Counted from the stretch's first letter, positions 8,670 to 16,771 are shown. The stretch is 64,000 nucleotides of DNA from an uncultured Lachnospiraceae bacterium (GCA_910587295.1 CAJULP010000047.1:1-64000); one strand, 5' to 3'. The notes: a model not told the origin generated them from the sequence alone. Translations and numbers: made by a program.

Positions 8670-10229
8670 TTAAAAATTCCAGTGAATTTCGATTGGAACG
8701 TCTTTTGTTCCCGGGATACGTTTTCCGACATATATATAGTCGATTAGAATTTCTACCATTTCGCGGGTAAGGTGTTTCAAGCTGGTATATTGCTCGATCA
8801 GTTTATGACAGTCACTATCAGCCGCAATTTTTTTTTCAATTTCGGACAACTGTTTTTTATCGTTTGCGGCTGCGCACTCCAAACGGTTACGTTCTGTGGT
8901 AAACTCCTTTGACATTTCTACATAATCATTTTCGGATATTAGGTTTTTGACCTTATCCATGTAAAGCTCTCGAATCCCCTTTGAATATTCCGCCGCTTTT
9001 TTTTCATAGGCCGCAATATCAGAAAGTAGACGGTTTTTTTGTTCTTTAAAGTTATCACAAAATTCTATGTTCTTTTCTAATTCGTCTATGTCGAGATATT
9101 GTGCTATTAAGTGGTTTAGCTCCTGGGTAACAAGCTGCTCCAACCTGTCAACAGAGATGAAGGATCCAATACAAGCGTCTTTTGCTATATGGCGATTTGG
9201 GCATTGCAGATAATGCCTGCCCTTATTTTTAGAAGAGCGCATAGTGTAACCGCAGTTGGCACACCGGGCTTTTCTTGCAAACAGACCGATTGTGCCAATA
9301 TGAAAAGGCTTTGCTTTTTGTGCGATTAAAACTTGTACTCTGTTCCATAGTTCACGGTCAATAATCGGTTCATGTGTTCCCTCGACAACGTACCATTCGC
9401 TTTTAGGGCGGGGTTTGTTCTGCTTTGTTTTATAGGATTCACTGCCATATTTGCCCTGCACCATGTTTCCGATATACATTTCATTTGTCAACATATCGGA
9501 GATAGCAAAGTATTTCCAAAGTGTACTGCTTTGGGTTTTGGGCTGCCGGTAACGCAGGCCATGCAGACGCTTATATTCCGTTGGATTCGGTATGCCTCTG
9601 TCGTTCAGCATACGGGCGATTGCAGTTTTTCCGTACCCCTGTGAGAACAAGCTAAACACTTCACGGACAATAGCGGCAGCTTCTTCGTCAATTACAAGGT
9701 GTCCCTTTTGATTAGGGTCTTTCTTGTAACCGTAGAGAGCAAATGCGCCGATGTGAAAACCGTTTACTCGTCTGCTCGTCAAAACACTGCGGATATTATC
9801 GGACATATCCTCTAAGTACCATTCATTAACAAGCCCGTTGATCTGGCGGGATTTTTTGTTGCCTTTGTTAGCGGTATCGGCGTTGTCAACAATACTGATA
9901 AATCGAATGCCCCAAATTGGGAAAAGCCCATGTATGTACTTTTCCACAAGTTCCAGTTCACGGGTAAAACGTGACTGTGTCTTACAGAGGACAATATCAA
10001 ATTTGTGCTGTTCCGCATCTTTTAACAGACGGTTAAACTCCGGGCGGCGCCTGTCAGCCCCGGCGTAGTCGTCGTCGCTGTAAATATTGTAAAGTTCCCA
10101 TCCTTGTTCCATGGCATAATGTAACAACATGGATTTCTGATTCTGGATGCTGCCTGAGTCATCGGTTTCAGACTGTTTGTTTTTGTCTTCCTCGGATAAG
10201 CGGCAGTAGATAGCTACTTTCATATTCAT
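8670..10229 (-). CDS. Large serine recombinase (integrase of the cotJC element)
   Basis: A 519-residue, apparently intact enzyme. The N-terminal resolvase domain has the catalytic Ser in YCRLSEED (residue 12) and the Arg motif CKTQSRFTR. A recombinase domain follows (GYKKDPNQKG, AIARMLNDRGIPNP). Next come a zinc ribbon (CANCGYTM...CPNRHIAKDAC, about 318-360) and a coiled coil (about 405-470). Enzymes of this family recombine attP with attB, and need a directionality factor to excise. The gene sits at the element edge and reads towards attL. Start ATG at 10229, with a second ATG two codons on. I infer that it is responsible for the cotJC insertion. Confidence 0.93.
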   Translation of the reverse strand: MNMKVAIYCRLSEEDKNKQSETDDSGSIQNQKSMLLHYAMEQGWELYNIYSDDDYAGADRRRPEFNRLLKDAEQHKFDIVLCKTQSRFTRELELVEKYIHGLFPIWGIRFISIVDNADTANKGNKKSRQINGLVNEWYLEDMSDNIRSVLTSRRVNGFHIGAFALYGYKKDPNQKGHLVIDEEAAAIVREVFSLFSQGYGKTAIARMLNDRGIPNPTEYKRLHGLRYRQPKTQSSTLWKYFAISDMLTNEMYIGNMVQGKYGSESYKTKQNKPRPKSEWYVVEGTHEPIIDRELWNRVQVLIAQKAKPFHIGTIGLFARKARCANCGYTMRSSKNKGRHYLQCPNRHIAKDACIGSFISVDRLEQLVTQELNHLIAQYLDIDELEKNIEFCDNFKEQKNRLLSDIAAYEKKAAEYSKGIRELYMDKVKNLISENDYVEMSKEFTTERNRLECAAANDKKQLSEIEKKIAADSDCHKLIEQYTSLKHLTREMVEILIDYIYVGKRIPGTKDVPIEIHWNF

Positions 10230-10510
10230 AAATCACCGTTTTTGAATTATTGTTTTTTTGTTCTTTTCCAGTTGGTTGATGAGGCTGATCCATATGTCGG
10301 TAAATTTGTCTTTGGAAGTATTGGTTTTACCATTTTTGAAAATATTCTTACAAAGAATCGAAGAGTCTTGCTTTGGCATTATGTCATCTTCCTTTTGCGG
10401 TTATATGATAACGTATGTGGGGTTACTTGTACGTTATGCCGGTCTTATGAAAACATTTTCATAGGAAATTTCCATAGAAATCAAGCTTTTTTCTATAAAC
10501 GGATATAAGA
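10230..10510. other. Intergenic stretch, no gene supported
   Basis: About 280 bp between the recombinase start and the ATPase terminator. A short plus-strand reading frame exists but has no ribosome site and an odd Cys/Phe-rich composition, so I do not call it. The region probably contains the recombinase promoter on the minus strand; no clear -35/-10 pair was found. Confidence 0.4.
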
Positions 10511-10534
10511 AAAGCACCTCCAAAGAGATGCTTT
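10511..10534 (-). terminator. Terminator of the DUF4143 ATPase gene
   Basis: AAAGCACCTC and GAGATGCTTT form a 10-bp stem with one mismatch and a 4-nt loop. On the minus strand it is followed by a T-rich run, 29 bp after the ATPase stop. Confidence 0.65.
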
Positions 10535-10562
10535 ACCCTAATGTTTAACAGAGTTCTTTTGG

Positions 10563-11792
10563 TCAGGACAGCAGCCAATCAATTAAATATAAGGACTTGA
10601 TGCCATCATAAGAATTGATGTAATTTCTATCCATCGATAATACGATTTTTTCGTAGTTATCAGGTATCATACGCAGTGGCCTGAGTTCTCGTTCACGGGT
10701 CTCCGGCAGCTGCATACTTTCCGTTACCTGGATATACAGTTTATCACTTGGCTTTTCAGCTACAAAGTCGATTTCCGTTTCTCCAATCTTGCCAATAGAC
10801 ACACGATATTCACGGCGGATCAGTTCCAAGAATACAATATTTTCAATGATGTGGCCCCGGTCTGCATCACGATAGCCAAGCAGCATATTGCGGAAACCCA
10901 TATCAATAATGTAGTTCTTTCCTAACGTTTTCAGAAGCTGTTTGCCTTTCACATCATACCTTCCGACAGAGTAGAAGATGAATGCGCTTCGCAGCATGGA
11001 GATGTATTTGTCTACTGTTTTGCCTGCGACATTTTTACCTTTTCCGTTCTGAATATCACCTTCGCCGGATAAGACATTGCCGATGCTGTTGGGGGATGTG
11101 ATATTGCCGATGTTGGAGCAAAGGAACAGCATGATCTTCTGCAGTATTCCGTGATCGGCTTGATTGTTGCGTTGTAGTATATCACGAAGCACGACAGTGG
11201 AATAGATGCCTTCCAGTGCCTGAATGCTTCTTGCTTCGTTAAACTGGTATTCCCTTAAAATTGGCATACCGCCAAACTGCAGGTATCTCTGGAACTTTTC
11301 CTCTACCGTAACAGAAGGGCCAAACTCATAGAAAGTTAAAAATTCCTTAAACGACAGCGGCAGCATGCGGATTTCCACATACCTGCCGGAAAGCAGTGTA
11401 GAAAACTCCGTGGAAAGCAGATATGCGTTGGAGCCGGTGATATAGATATCTACATCAAAATCGAGACGGAAAGATTCGATTGCTTTTTCCCAATGTTCAA
11501 CAGCCTGCAGTTCATCGAATATCAGATAGGTCTTTTTATCATTCGGAATGCGTTCGCTGATATAGTCATAGAAGGCAAGGTAGTTTGAAAGGTTACGATA
11601 ACGCAGGGATTCCAAATTCATGTGAATGATGTTGGCATCAGCCACTCCGTTATCAGAAAGGTATTGATGGAACAAATCCAACAAGGATGACTTGCCACAT
11701 CTGCGAATACCTGTAACAATCTTAACCAGATCCACATCTCTATTTTGAATCAGCTGATTCATATATTCAGGGCGGTTGATAAGTTTAGTCAT
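10563..11792 (-). CDS. AAA ATPase with DUF4143 C-terminal domain
   Basis: A 409-residue protein. Walker A GIRRCGKSSLL is near residue 28, Walker B YLIFDELQ near residue 90, and the sensor-like TGSNAYLLS near residue 118. A C-terminal DUF4143 region (VFLELIRREYRV...GETEIDFVAEKP) resembles a restriction-fold nuclease remnant, with D and E residues but no clear E-x-K. Proteins of this kind are common in gut Firmicutes and Bacteroidetes, often on mobile DNA, and their role is unsettled. GGAGG lies at a good distance before the ATG. A likely promoter lies at 11820-11847. It is transcribed with its own terminator and not coupled to the recombinase. Confidence 0.9.
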   Translation of the reverse strand: MTKLINRPEYMNQLIQNRDVDLVKIVTGIRRCGKSSLLDLFHQYLSDNGVADANIIHMNLESLRYRNLSNYLAFYDYISERIPNDKKTYLIFDELQAVEHWEKAIESFRLDFDVDIYITGSNAYLLSTEFSTLLSGRYVEIRMLPLSFKEFLTFYEFGPSVTVEEKFQRYLQFGGMPILREYQFNEARSIQALEGIYSTVVLRDILQRNNQADHGILQKIMLFLCSNIGNITSPNSIGNVLSGEGDIQNGKGKNVAGKTVDKYISMLRSAFIFYSVGRYDVKGKQLLKTLGKNYIIDMGFRNMLLGYRDADRGHIIENIVFLELIRREYRVSIGKIGETEIDFVAEKPSDKLYIQVTESMQLPETRERELRPLRMIPDNYEKIVLSMDRNYINSYDGIKSLYLIDWLLS

Positions 11793-11819
11793 GATGCACC
11801 TCCTGGTTTTCTTACTTTC

Positions 11820-11847
11820 ATTATACTAAATAATTCGTCGAAATCAA
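11820..11847 (-). promoter_or_regulatory. Promoter of the DUF4143 ATPase gene
   Basis: On the minus strand TTGATT (11842-11847) and TATAAT (11820-11825) are separated by 16 bp, just upstream of the ATPase ribosome site. A small inverted repeat AGTCTG/CAGACT (11864-11884) lies further upstream. Confidence 0.55.
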
Positions 11848-11978
11848 TAGTTTCTGACTTGTAAGTCTGAAATTTTAACAGACTGAAAAACAATGTATTG
11901 CGGATTAATATTGTAATTGATATTATTATAGTTGAATAAATAGAAAGCTGGGAAATATTATAAAGATATGGTGGAAAT

Positions 11979-12659
11979 ATGGAGAAACATTTACTGATAG
12001 GAAACGGTTTTGACATATAATTTGGTGGACGCGCATTTACCAGTCAATTTATTATTCAGCGAATAAAGTATAGAGCACAAATGGGGATATATGACTCGCT
12101 TTTTGAGAAAACAATAAGCGGTCAGGAAATTGTTGCTATTGTAGAGGGATTTGTAACAGAGGCCAACAGTCTCATGCGTGGAAAGTATGACCAATACATT
12201 CAGGATGTTGAAACAAAAAATGCTGTAAATGATTTTAAAAAGCGATATACTCAAAAGATTCAAGAGCCACATGAAATTATGATTGAAGACTGGCTCTTAT
12301 TGGTTCATGTTTTTTTCCTTAAAAATCAGGATTTAGAAAAGGACTGTATAGGCGCTACAATAGCATTTAAAAGAGTCTTACTTGATGTAATTTATAATGA
12401 TGGAAAAATCCAAAAGATAATTACTTCATTGGAAAAAAAGACAAAGAAATCTCTTAGGAAGTATTTAAGTGGTTTTGATTCAATTTTCACCACAAATTAT
12501 GATCACAATATAGAGAATCTGGTTTCAGGTATCGTACCAGTATTTCATTTACATGGCAGCTTTGATGTTTTAACTGAAAGTGAGAATCCAGAGTATGCTG
12601 TGGGATATTTTCGGACACAAAATGGTGCGACCGTATATCAGGCATTAAAATGCAAGTGA
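11979..12659 (+). pseudogene. AbiH/SIR2-like phage-defence gene broken by a stop codon
   Basis: An ATG at 11979 begins MEKHLLIGNGFDI, the usual nucleotide-binding start of AbiH-like proteins. Codon 14 is TAA (12018-12020), where a CAA (Gln) would fit. The same frame then stays open and later reads FDSIFTTNYDHNIENL...VFHLHGSFD, the TTNYD and LHG motifs of the AbiH/SIR2-like fold. The frame stops at codon 227, well short of the 350 or more residues usual for the family, so the 3' end also seems lost. The product is probably inactive. A downstream restart at 12081 would lack the GNGFD loop. Confidence 0.75.
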
Positions 12660-12955
12660 ATGACAGGAAGGCAATTGAGAAGTATATCGGTATTTTTAAT
12701 GCACTGGCACAGGATAGTGTTACTGCAGATGAAGTTGTTGAAGAAATAAGTAAATACCCGCAATTTGAAAGGGAACGCTTGTGTAAGCTGGCAAAGGATG
12801 ATATGCAGGAGAGGAATCCGGGAAATATACCTACTGATGAAAGAGGGTTTCTTTTACAGACTGCGAGTATAAGCAATATTGCATTGTCAGAAGGTATTTC
12901 TCCATCCGCTTTATATGTTCTGTGTGTTATGAATTATGATAAATATTTTAAGTGA
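12650..12955 (+). CDS. Small unknown protein of the element
   Basis: A 101-residue acidic helical protein overlapping the end of the AbiH-like pseudogene by 10 bp. I recognise no family. It could be an independent small gene or the decayed C-terminal part of the AbiH-like gene in another frame. No strong ribosome site precedes the ATG; the closest purine run is weak. Small proteins in serine-recombinase elements sometimes act as directionality factors, but nothing in this sequence shows that. Confidence 0.4.
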   Translation: MQVNDRKAIEKYIGIFNALAQDSVTADEVVEEISKYPQFERERLCKLAKDDMQERNPGNIPTDERGFLLQTASISNIALSEGISPSALYVLCVMNYDKYFK

Positions 12956-13004
12956 AAAGGACAGAGAAATTGCAAGCAAATAGTTTTTATAGGAGGCGAC
13001 GAAA

Positions 13005-14387
13005 ATGACAACAGAGTTAATGCGTCAATTGCTTTCGAAAGATGAAAAGATAACAATAGAATATAAAGAATGTCAGAATGGGATTTATGATGATGTGTAT
13101 GAGACAGTTTGCTCATTTTCCAATCGTTATGGCGGGTACATCATTATGGGGGTAAAGGATGGCGGAGTTCCAATAGGCCTTAACCGGAACATGATCAAAG
13201 ATATGAAGAAAAATTTCGTGAATCAGTTAAACAATCCGGATAAGATGTCGCCTACTTTATACTTGTCGATAGAAGAGTTAGAATATGACGGAATGATGTT
13301 GTTATGGGTGTATGTTCCGCCTACATCTACCGTTGAAAAATGTGCTAACAGGATATATGACCGGAATGAAGATGGCGATATGGATATCACAGATTCACCC
13401 ATTCAGCTTCAAAATATGTACAATAGAAAAAGTAACACCTATGTGGAACATAAAATTTTCCCCTATGTTTCACTGGATGATTTACGGTTGGATTTGATGA
13501 ATAAGGTACGGAATCTTGTCAAGAGCCGCAAACCGGAGCATGACTGGCTACAAATGTCGGATCAGGATATATTAAAAAGTGCTGGATTATGGGAAAAGGA
13601 TTTTTCATCGGGAGTGCAGGGATACAATTTGGCAGGAGTCCTGTTGTTTGGTAAAGATGAAGTGATACGTTCCTGTTGCCCAGGCTACGTAACAGATGCG
13701 ATTTGCCGAATTGAAAATTTAGACCGTTATGATGACAGGTTGCAGGTTGCAACTAATTTGATTGAATCATACGAACTTCTTATGGAGTTTGTTGCCAAGC
13801 ATACTTCTGACAAATTCTTCCTTGTAGATAATGTAAATACAAGTATAAGAGATCTGATAGCAAGAGAGGTCATTGGCAATATATTAGTCCATAGAGACTT
13901 TTCCAGTGCTTATCCGGCAAAGCTGATTATTGAAAAAGACTGGTTAAAAACGGAGAACTGGTGTGTGCCCAGGCGGCATGGAAATATCATGAGCGATGAA
14001 TTTACGCCATATCCTAAAAATCCATTGATACAGCAATTTTTTGCCAACATTGGACGAACTGACACAATTGGCTCCGGGGTCAGAAATCTTTATAAATATA
14101 CGCCAATCTATTCTGAAGGCGGAAAGCCGGAACTGTTTGAAGATGATGTTTTTAAAATTTCTATTCCTCTGAATAAAATAGCGGCAGAGTCAGCAAAAGA
14201 AAGTAAGACATTATCGAAAAGAGAACAGAAAATTTATGATATGATTTGTGAAAATATTCATTTGTCAGTGGAGCAGGTTATGGCAGAACTGGATATTTCA
14301 AGGGCAACCGTGTTCAGAGATTACGCAAAAATTAAAAGAGTCACAGGTGCAGCATATGATAAAAACACCTCAACATGGACTCTATAA
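13005..14387 (+). CDS. AlbA_2 (Schlafen-type) domain, RecG-like transcriptional regulator
   Basis: A 460-residue protein. Residues about 10-130 form an AlbA_2/Schlafen-like domain (ITIEYKE, FSNRYGGYIIMGVKD, VYVPPTSTVEK). Residues about 275-390 match the helicase-like ATP-binding domain of this family (REVIGNILVHRDFS, IGRTDTIGSGVRNLYKY). The C-terminus from about 405 is a winged helix (VEQVMAELDISRATVFRDYAKI). Such proteins are thought to be DNA-binding regulators, frequent in mobile elements. AGGAGG precedes the ATG. Ten heptamer repeats follow the stop codon directly and could be its own binding sites. Confidence 0.88.
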   Translation: MTTELMRQLLSKDEKITIEYKECQNGIYDDVYETVCSFSNRYGGYIIMGVKDGGVPIGLNRNMIKDMKKNFVNQLNNPDKMSPTLYLSIEELEYDGMMLLWVYVPPTSTVEKCANRIYDRNEDGDMDITDSPIQLQNMYNRKSNTYVEHKIFPYVSLDDLRLDLMNKVRNLVKSRKPEHDWLQMSDQDILKSAGLWEKDFSSGVQGYNLAGVLLFGKDEVIRSCCPGYVTDAICRIENLDRYDDRLQVATNLIESYELLMEFVAKHTSDKFFLVDNVNTSIRDLIAREVIGNILVHRDFSSAYPAKLIIEKDWLKTENWCVPRRHGNIMSDEFTPYPKNPLIQQFFANIGRTDTIGSGVRNLYKYTPIYSEGGKPELFEDDVFKISIPLNKIAAESAKESKTLSKREQKIYDMICENIHLSVEQVMAELDISRATVFRDYAKIKRVTGAAYDKNTSTWTL

Positions 14388-14393
14388 AATCTC

Positions 14394-14566
14394 AGTCTCA
14401 TTTCAGTCTCAAGTGAGTCTCATGTAGTCTCAAACAGTCCGGAACCGCTTTGAGACTGAAAAAGTGCGGTTTTTCAAGGGTTTACAGGAATGGACTATAG
14501 CAAGTCTCATTTCAAGTCTCAAATCAGTCTCATTTTTTTATAAAATTTTGAGACTGACTTGAGACT
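14394..14566. repeat. Ten AGTCTCA/TGAGACT heptamers
   Basis: Seven direct AGTCTCA copies start at 14394, 14405, 14416, 14426, 14503, 14515 and 14526. Three inverted TGAGACT copies start at 14451, 14549 and 14560. Several spacings are 10-12 bp, about one helical turn. The array lies between the AlbA_2 gene and the DUF4869 gene, so it could be an operator array or an RNA-folding region. It is not a CRISPR: the unit is too short and spacers are not unique units. Confidence 0.85.
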
Positions 14567-14653
14567 TAAAGAATCGGTTTACTTCGGTGATACAAATTTC
14601 ATACTCATAAGATCATGTATAAGGATATATACCTTAGCGGGAGGGAAACGAAA

Positions 14654-15091
14654 ATGCTCAATATTTATTACGGCAATATGCCGGAGGCCATCTTTAATAC
14701 GTCAGTATATTTCAAAAATACCTACGAAGATGAGTGGATTACCGATCCGGTTGCAAGAGAAATGATTCTTGACGTGGACAAATCCGTTGTTTTGGACAGT
14801 GCGGTGATTGACAGTCCTGTCATGGGAAAAATTGTACCGACCGCGCTTTCCGGGGGTGTGAAAACGCTGATTCTTATGAAGAATGAGCGTTCGAAAGTAT
14901 TCAATGCTTCCACTTGCGGCGATAACTGTGCCAAATGGATTCTGAGGCTGGCAGAGACGGACGACCTCACAATTAATCTGCGTCATCTGATGGACTTTGG
15001 GGAGGGGATATTTGATATTCGTATCATGAATACAGATCAGATTGTCCACAGCATGAGAGAACTTGTTCCGATTGCCGGACTGTATGTATGA
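14654..15091 (+). CDS. DUF4869 domain protein
   Basis: A 145-residue protein with the conserved DUF4869 pattern: VYFKNTYEDEWITD near residue 20, SGGVKTLILMKNE near 65, STCGDNCAKWIL near 88 and LTINLRHLMDFG near 104. The ATG at 14654 is chosen because GGGAGGG lies 8-9 bp upstream. It sits 12 bp ahead of a P-loop ATPase gene, a pairing I believe recurs in gut clostridia. Its biochemical role is unknown. It lies inside the cotJC element near attR. Confidence 0.8.
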   Translation: MLNIYYGNMPEAIFNTSVYFKNTYEDEWITDPVAREMILDVDKSVVLDSAVIDSPVMGKIVPTALSGGVKTLILMKNERSKVFNASTCGDNCAKWILRLAETDDLTINLRHLMDFGEGIFDIRIMNTDQIVHSMRELVPIAGLYV

Positions 15092-15103
15092 GAGGGGCTG
15101 CAC

Positions 15104-15874
15104 ATGAAAGGGAGTCATAGAATTGTTGTACAGAATAAGCGTATCCGATATGATTTTGAAGTAAAAAGAAATATAACCGTTATCCGTGGGAACAGTGCAA
15201 CGGGCAAAACAACGCTGGTAGATATGATACGTGAGCATTTTGAAAATGGTTCTGCCAGCGGAGTAGAGCTTACTTGTGATAAGGAGTGTACGGTTCTGGA
15301 AGGCCGTACATGGGCCGGGCAGCTTTCCATGATGAGGGATTGTATTGTTTTTATTGACGAAGGAAATGACTTTGTTGCGAGTAATGATTTTGCGGCTATT
15401 CAGGACACGGATAACTATTATGTGATTGTAACCAGAGAGGGCATTCCGTTCCTGCCGTACGGCGTGGAGGAGATTTATGGAATCCGCAATTCGGGTAAGT
15501 ATGGAACCCTGAAGCGTACCTATAATGAATTTTATCATTTGTATCAGATGACAGACTTCATTCAGACAGTTAAACCCAAAAAGGTGATCACCGAGGACTC
15601 CAATTCCGGCTTTCAGTTTTTTCATAGTATTTGCGTGAAAGGCGGTAAGATCAGGTGTATCAGTGCACAGGGAAAATCAAATATTTTTGCACATGTTGCA
15701 GATACTCTGAATGAGAAAATTTTGGTCGTTGCAGACGGGGCGGCTTTTGGCTCTGAAATGGAGAATGGTGATCCCTCCTTGATACTTCCCATACCCAGAG
15801 CAGACTCGTTTTCATCCCGCTTCATCAGGTTGTTCTTCCAAAATCGCCCCATCTGCTGCCATATCCTCGAATAG
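15104..15874 (+). CDS. P-loop ATPase partner of DUF4869, 3' end crosses attR
   Basis: A 256-residue protein with Walker A RGNSATGKTTLVDMI near residue 28 and a Walker-B-like CIVFIDEGNDFV near residue 80. The rest resembles small ATP-binding proteins often labelled translation initiation factor 2-like, without a known function. The frame runs through the attachment core at 15852-15857, so the last five residues are antisense cotJC sequence. In the excised circle the same frame would end in YDYIRTTFG after the core, giving a slightly different tail. Confidence 0.75.
   Translation: MKGSHRIVVQNKRIRYDFEVKRNITVIRGNSATGKTTLVDMIREHFENGSASGVELTCDKECTVLEGRTWAGQLSMMRDCIVFIDEGNDFVASNDFAAIQDTDNYYVIVTREGIPFLPYGVEEIYGIRNSGKYGTLKRTYNEFYHLYQMTDFIQTVKPKKVITEDSNSGFQFFHSICVKGGKIRCISAQGKSNIFAHVADTLNEKILVVADGAAFGSEMENGDPSLILPIPRADSFSSRFIRLFFQNRPICCHILE
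15852..15857. repeat. Right attachment core (TCTGCT)
   Basis: This is the right copy of the core shared with 8622-8627. The element arm GTTGTTCT (15829-15836) is the inverted counterpart of AGAACAAC at 8639-8646. The cotJC coding sequence begins to its right. Confidence 0.8.
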
Positions 15875-16258
15875 ATCCGTGATAGCATCTCCCTTAGACT
15901 GGAACTCACAGCTGTTAAAGGGAATCCCCCCGGCTGCCATAGGCCAGATTCCGACGGTGTGGTCCACGTAATAATTGGCAAACCCGGATTCCTCAATCTC
16001 TTCCATGGATAAATTCCTGGTGAGCTGGTGCACGATGGTGGATACCATCTCAAGGTGGGCAAGCTCCTCCGTTCCAATGTCCGTTAAAATTGCCGCCACT
16101 TCATTATAAGGCATGGAATAGCGCTGGGAAATGTAACGCATGGAAGCACCCAGTTCACCGTCAGGGCCGCCGTATTGAGACATGATTGCCTGGGCAAGCT
16201 TTGCATCAGGTTTTTTGATATTTACAGGGAACTGCAGTCTTTTTTCATAACTCCACAT
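15852..16258 (-). pseudogene. cotJC: cotJC, 5' part (split by integrated element)
   Basis: The minus strand encodes the first 135 residues of CotJC, a manganese-catalase-like inner spore-coat protein: MWSYEKRLQFPVNI, then DIGTEELAHLEMV with metal-binding Glu/His, then DLFEDMAA. CotJC sequence ends at the TCTGCT core and the frame runs 13 residues into element DNA before stopping. The remaining 67 codons are at 8420-8627. It starts 3 bp after cotJB. Without excision only a truncated protein lacking the C-terminal metal-site helices could be made. Confidence 0.87.
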
Positions 16259-16261
16259 AGA

Positions 16262-16534
16262 TTAACATTCTCCTTCCCAAGGCCACGGTTCCGTCGCCCA
16301 TTTCCATTCTTTTTGGTTACAGCCATCCGTATCGGATATTCTAAGAGGCGCATACTTCATGGCATATTCGCGCATAGCCTGATTTTTCATGCGCACATAG
16401 TGGCTCAGATAATCCATGGCGTCCTTGTCTGTGGGGTGCGTGTCGAGATATTCTGTCATTTCCACGATCACGAAATCAATGACGCCGATATCGTGGAAAA
16501 GCTGCCGGCGGTCGGAACAAGCTTTGTTATTCAT
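16262..16534 (-). CDS. cotJB: Spore coat protein CotJB
   Basis: A 90-residue protein matching CotJB: HDIGVIDFVIVEMTEYLDTH near residue 12, AMDYLSHYVRMKNQAM near 40 and the Trp-rich tail KWATEPWPWEGEC. CotJB is a spore-coat component assembled with CotJA and CotJC. The start at 16534 is preferred: GGAAGGAG lies 9 bp upstream and the ATG overlaps the cotJA stop as ATGA. The alternative ATG at 16543 abuts the ribosome site. It is transcribed from the mother-cell-type promoter ahead of cotJA. Confidence 0.9.
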   Translation of the reverse strand: MNNKACSDRRQLFHDIGVIDFVIVEMTEYLDTHPTDKDAMDYLSHYVRMKNQAMREYAMKYAPLRISDTDGCNQKEWKWATEPWPWEGEC

Positions 16535-16701
16535 TTTGTGCATCTCCTTCCTGTAAAAGGTTTTTCGAGCTCAGGGAAAATAGTACCGGTCTTGTATGCC
16601 GCATCCAGATCATCAAATATTTTAGTGAGCTGCTGCCAGGGAACATAAGCCATTGCAATAGGGAAATGGTCAAAATATTCATTAAAATTGTAATCCTGCA
16701 T
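16531..16701 (-). CDS. cotJA: Spore coat protein CotJA
   Basis: A 56-residue protein with the CotJA pattern HFPIAMAYVPWQ, FDDLDAAYKTGTIFPELEKPF. In B. subtilis CotJA is needed for CotJC to reach the coat. The ATG at 16701 follows AAAGG. The longer frame upstream is hydrophobic noise. It is the first gene of the cotJABC operon. Confidence 0.88.
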   Translation of the reverse strand: MQDYNFNEYFDHFPIAMAYVPWQQLTKIFDDLDAAYKTGTIFPELEKPFTGRRCTK

Positions 16702-16736
16702 AAGATACCTTTCATAAAAAATAAATAGTTTAATAA

Positions 16737-16745
16737 TATAGTATG
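16737..16745 (-). promoter_or_regulatory. Sigma-E/sigma-K-like -10 of cotJABC
   Basis: On the minus strand CATACTATA matches the -10 of mother-cell sigma factors (CATACA-T for sigma-E, CATA-3 bp-TA for sigma-K), 36 bp before the cotJA start. A convincing sigma-E -35 was not found; an AC at the sigma-K -35 distance is present. Mother-cell expression would fit coat genes. Confidence 0.45.
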
Positions 16746-16771
16746 TTGGGGATATTATGCAGTTACAATTT

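Larger units (their letters stand above)
8622..15857. mobile_element. Serine-recombinase integrative element inserted in cotJC (skin-like)
   Basis: Both ends carry TCTGCT and lie inside the coding sequence of cotJC. Joining one end to the other produces a near-symmetric attP: reading outward from the central TC, both arms contain TG, CGATT and AAGAACAAC at identical distances, with 18 of 25 positions symmetric. The large serine recombinase gene ends 43 bp from the left core, as usual in such elements. The cargo is a DUF4143 ATPase, an AbiH-like pseudogene, a small ORF, an AlbA_2 protein and a DUF4869-ATPase pair. The length by crossover is 7230 bp. Precise excision would restore cotJC in frame. 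Confidence 0.88.

Noticed and set aside
8168..8731. Several minus-strand short frames
   Set aside because: Only the part matching CotJC (8420-8627) has protein-family support; the extension to 8731 is element DNA antisense to nothing recognisable and overlaps the recombinase end.
10242..10508. Plus-strand 88-codon frame beside the recombinase
   Set aside because: No ribosome site, Cys/Phe-rich composition, and overlaps the likely recombinase promoter region.
14394..14566. CRISPR array
   Set aside because: Units are only 7 bp, occur in both orientations, and the gaps are irregular and not spacer-sized.
14702..15625. Minus-strand open frame of 307 codons
   Set aside because: It lies antisense to the DUF4869 and ATPase genes, which have recognisable motifs and ribosome sites; its translation is His/Cys/Phe-rich with no family.
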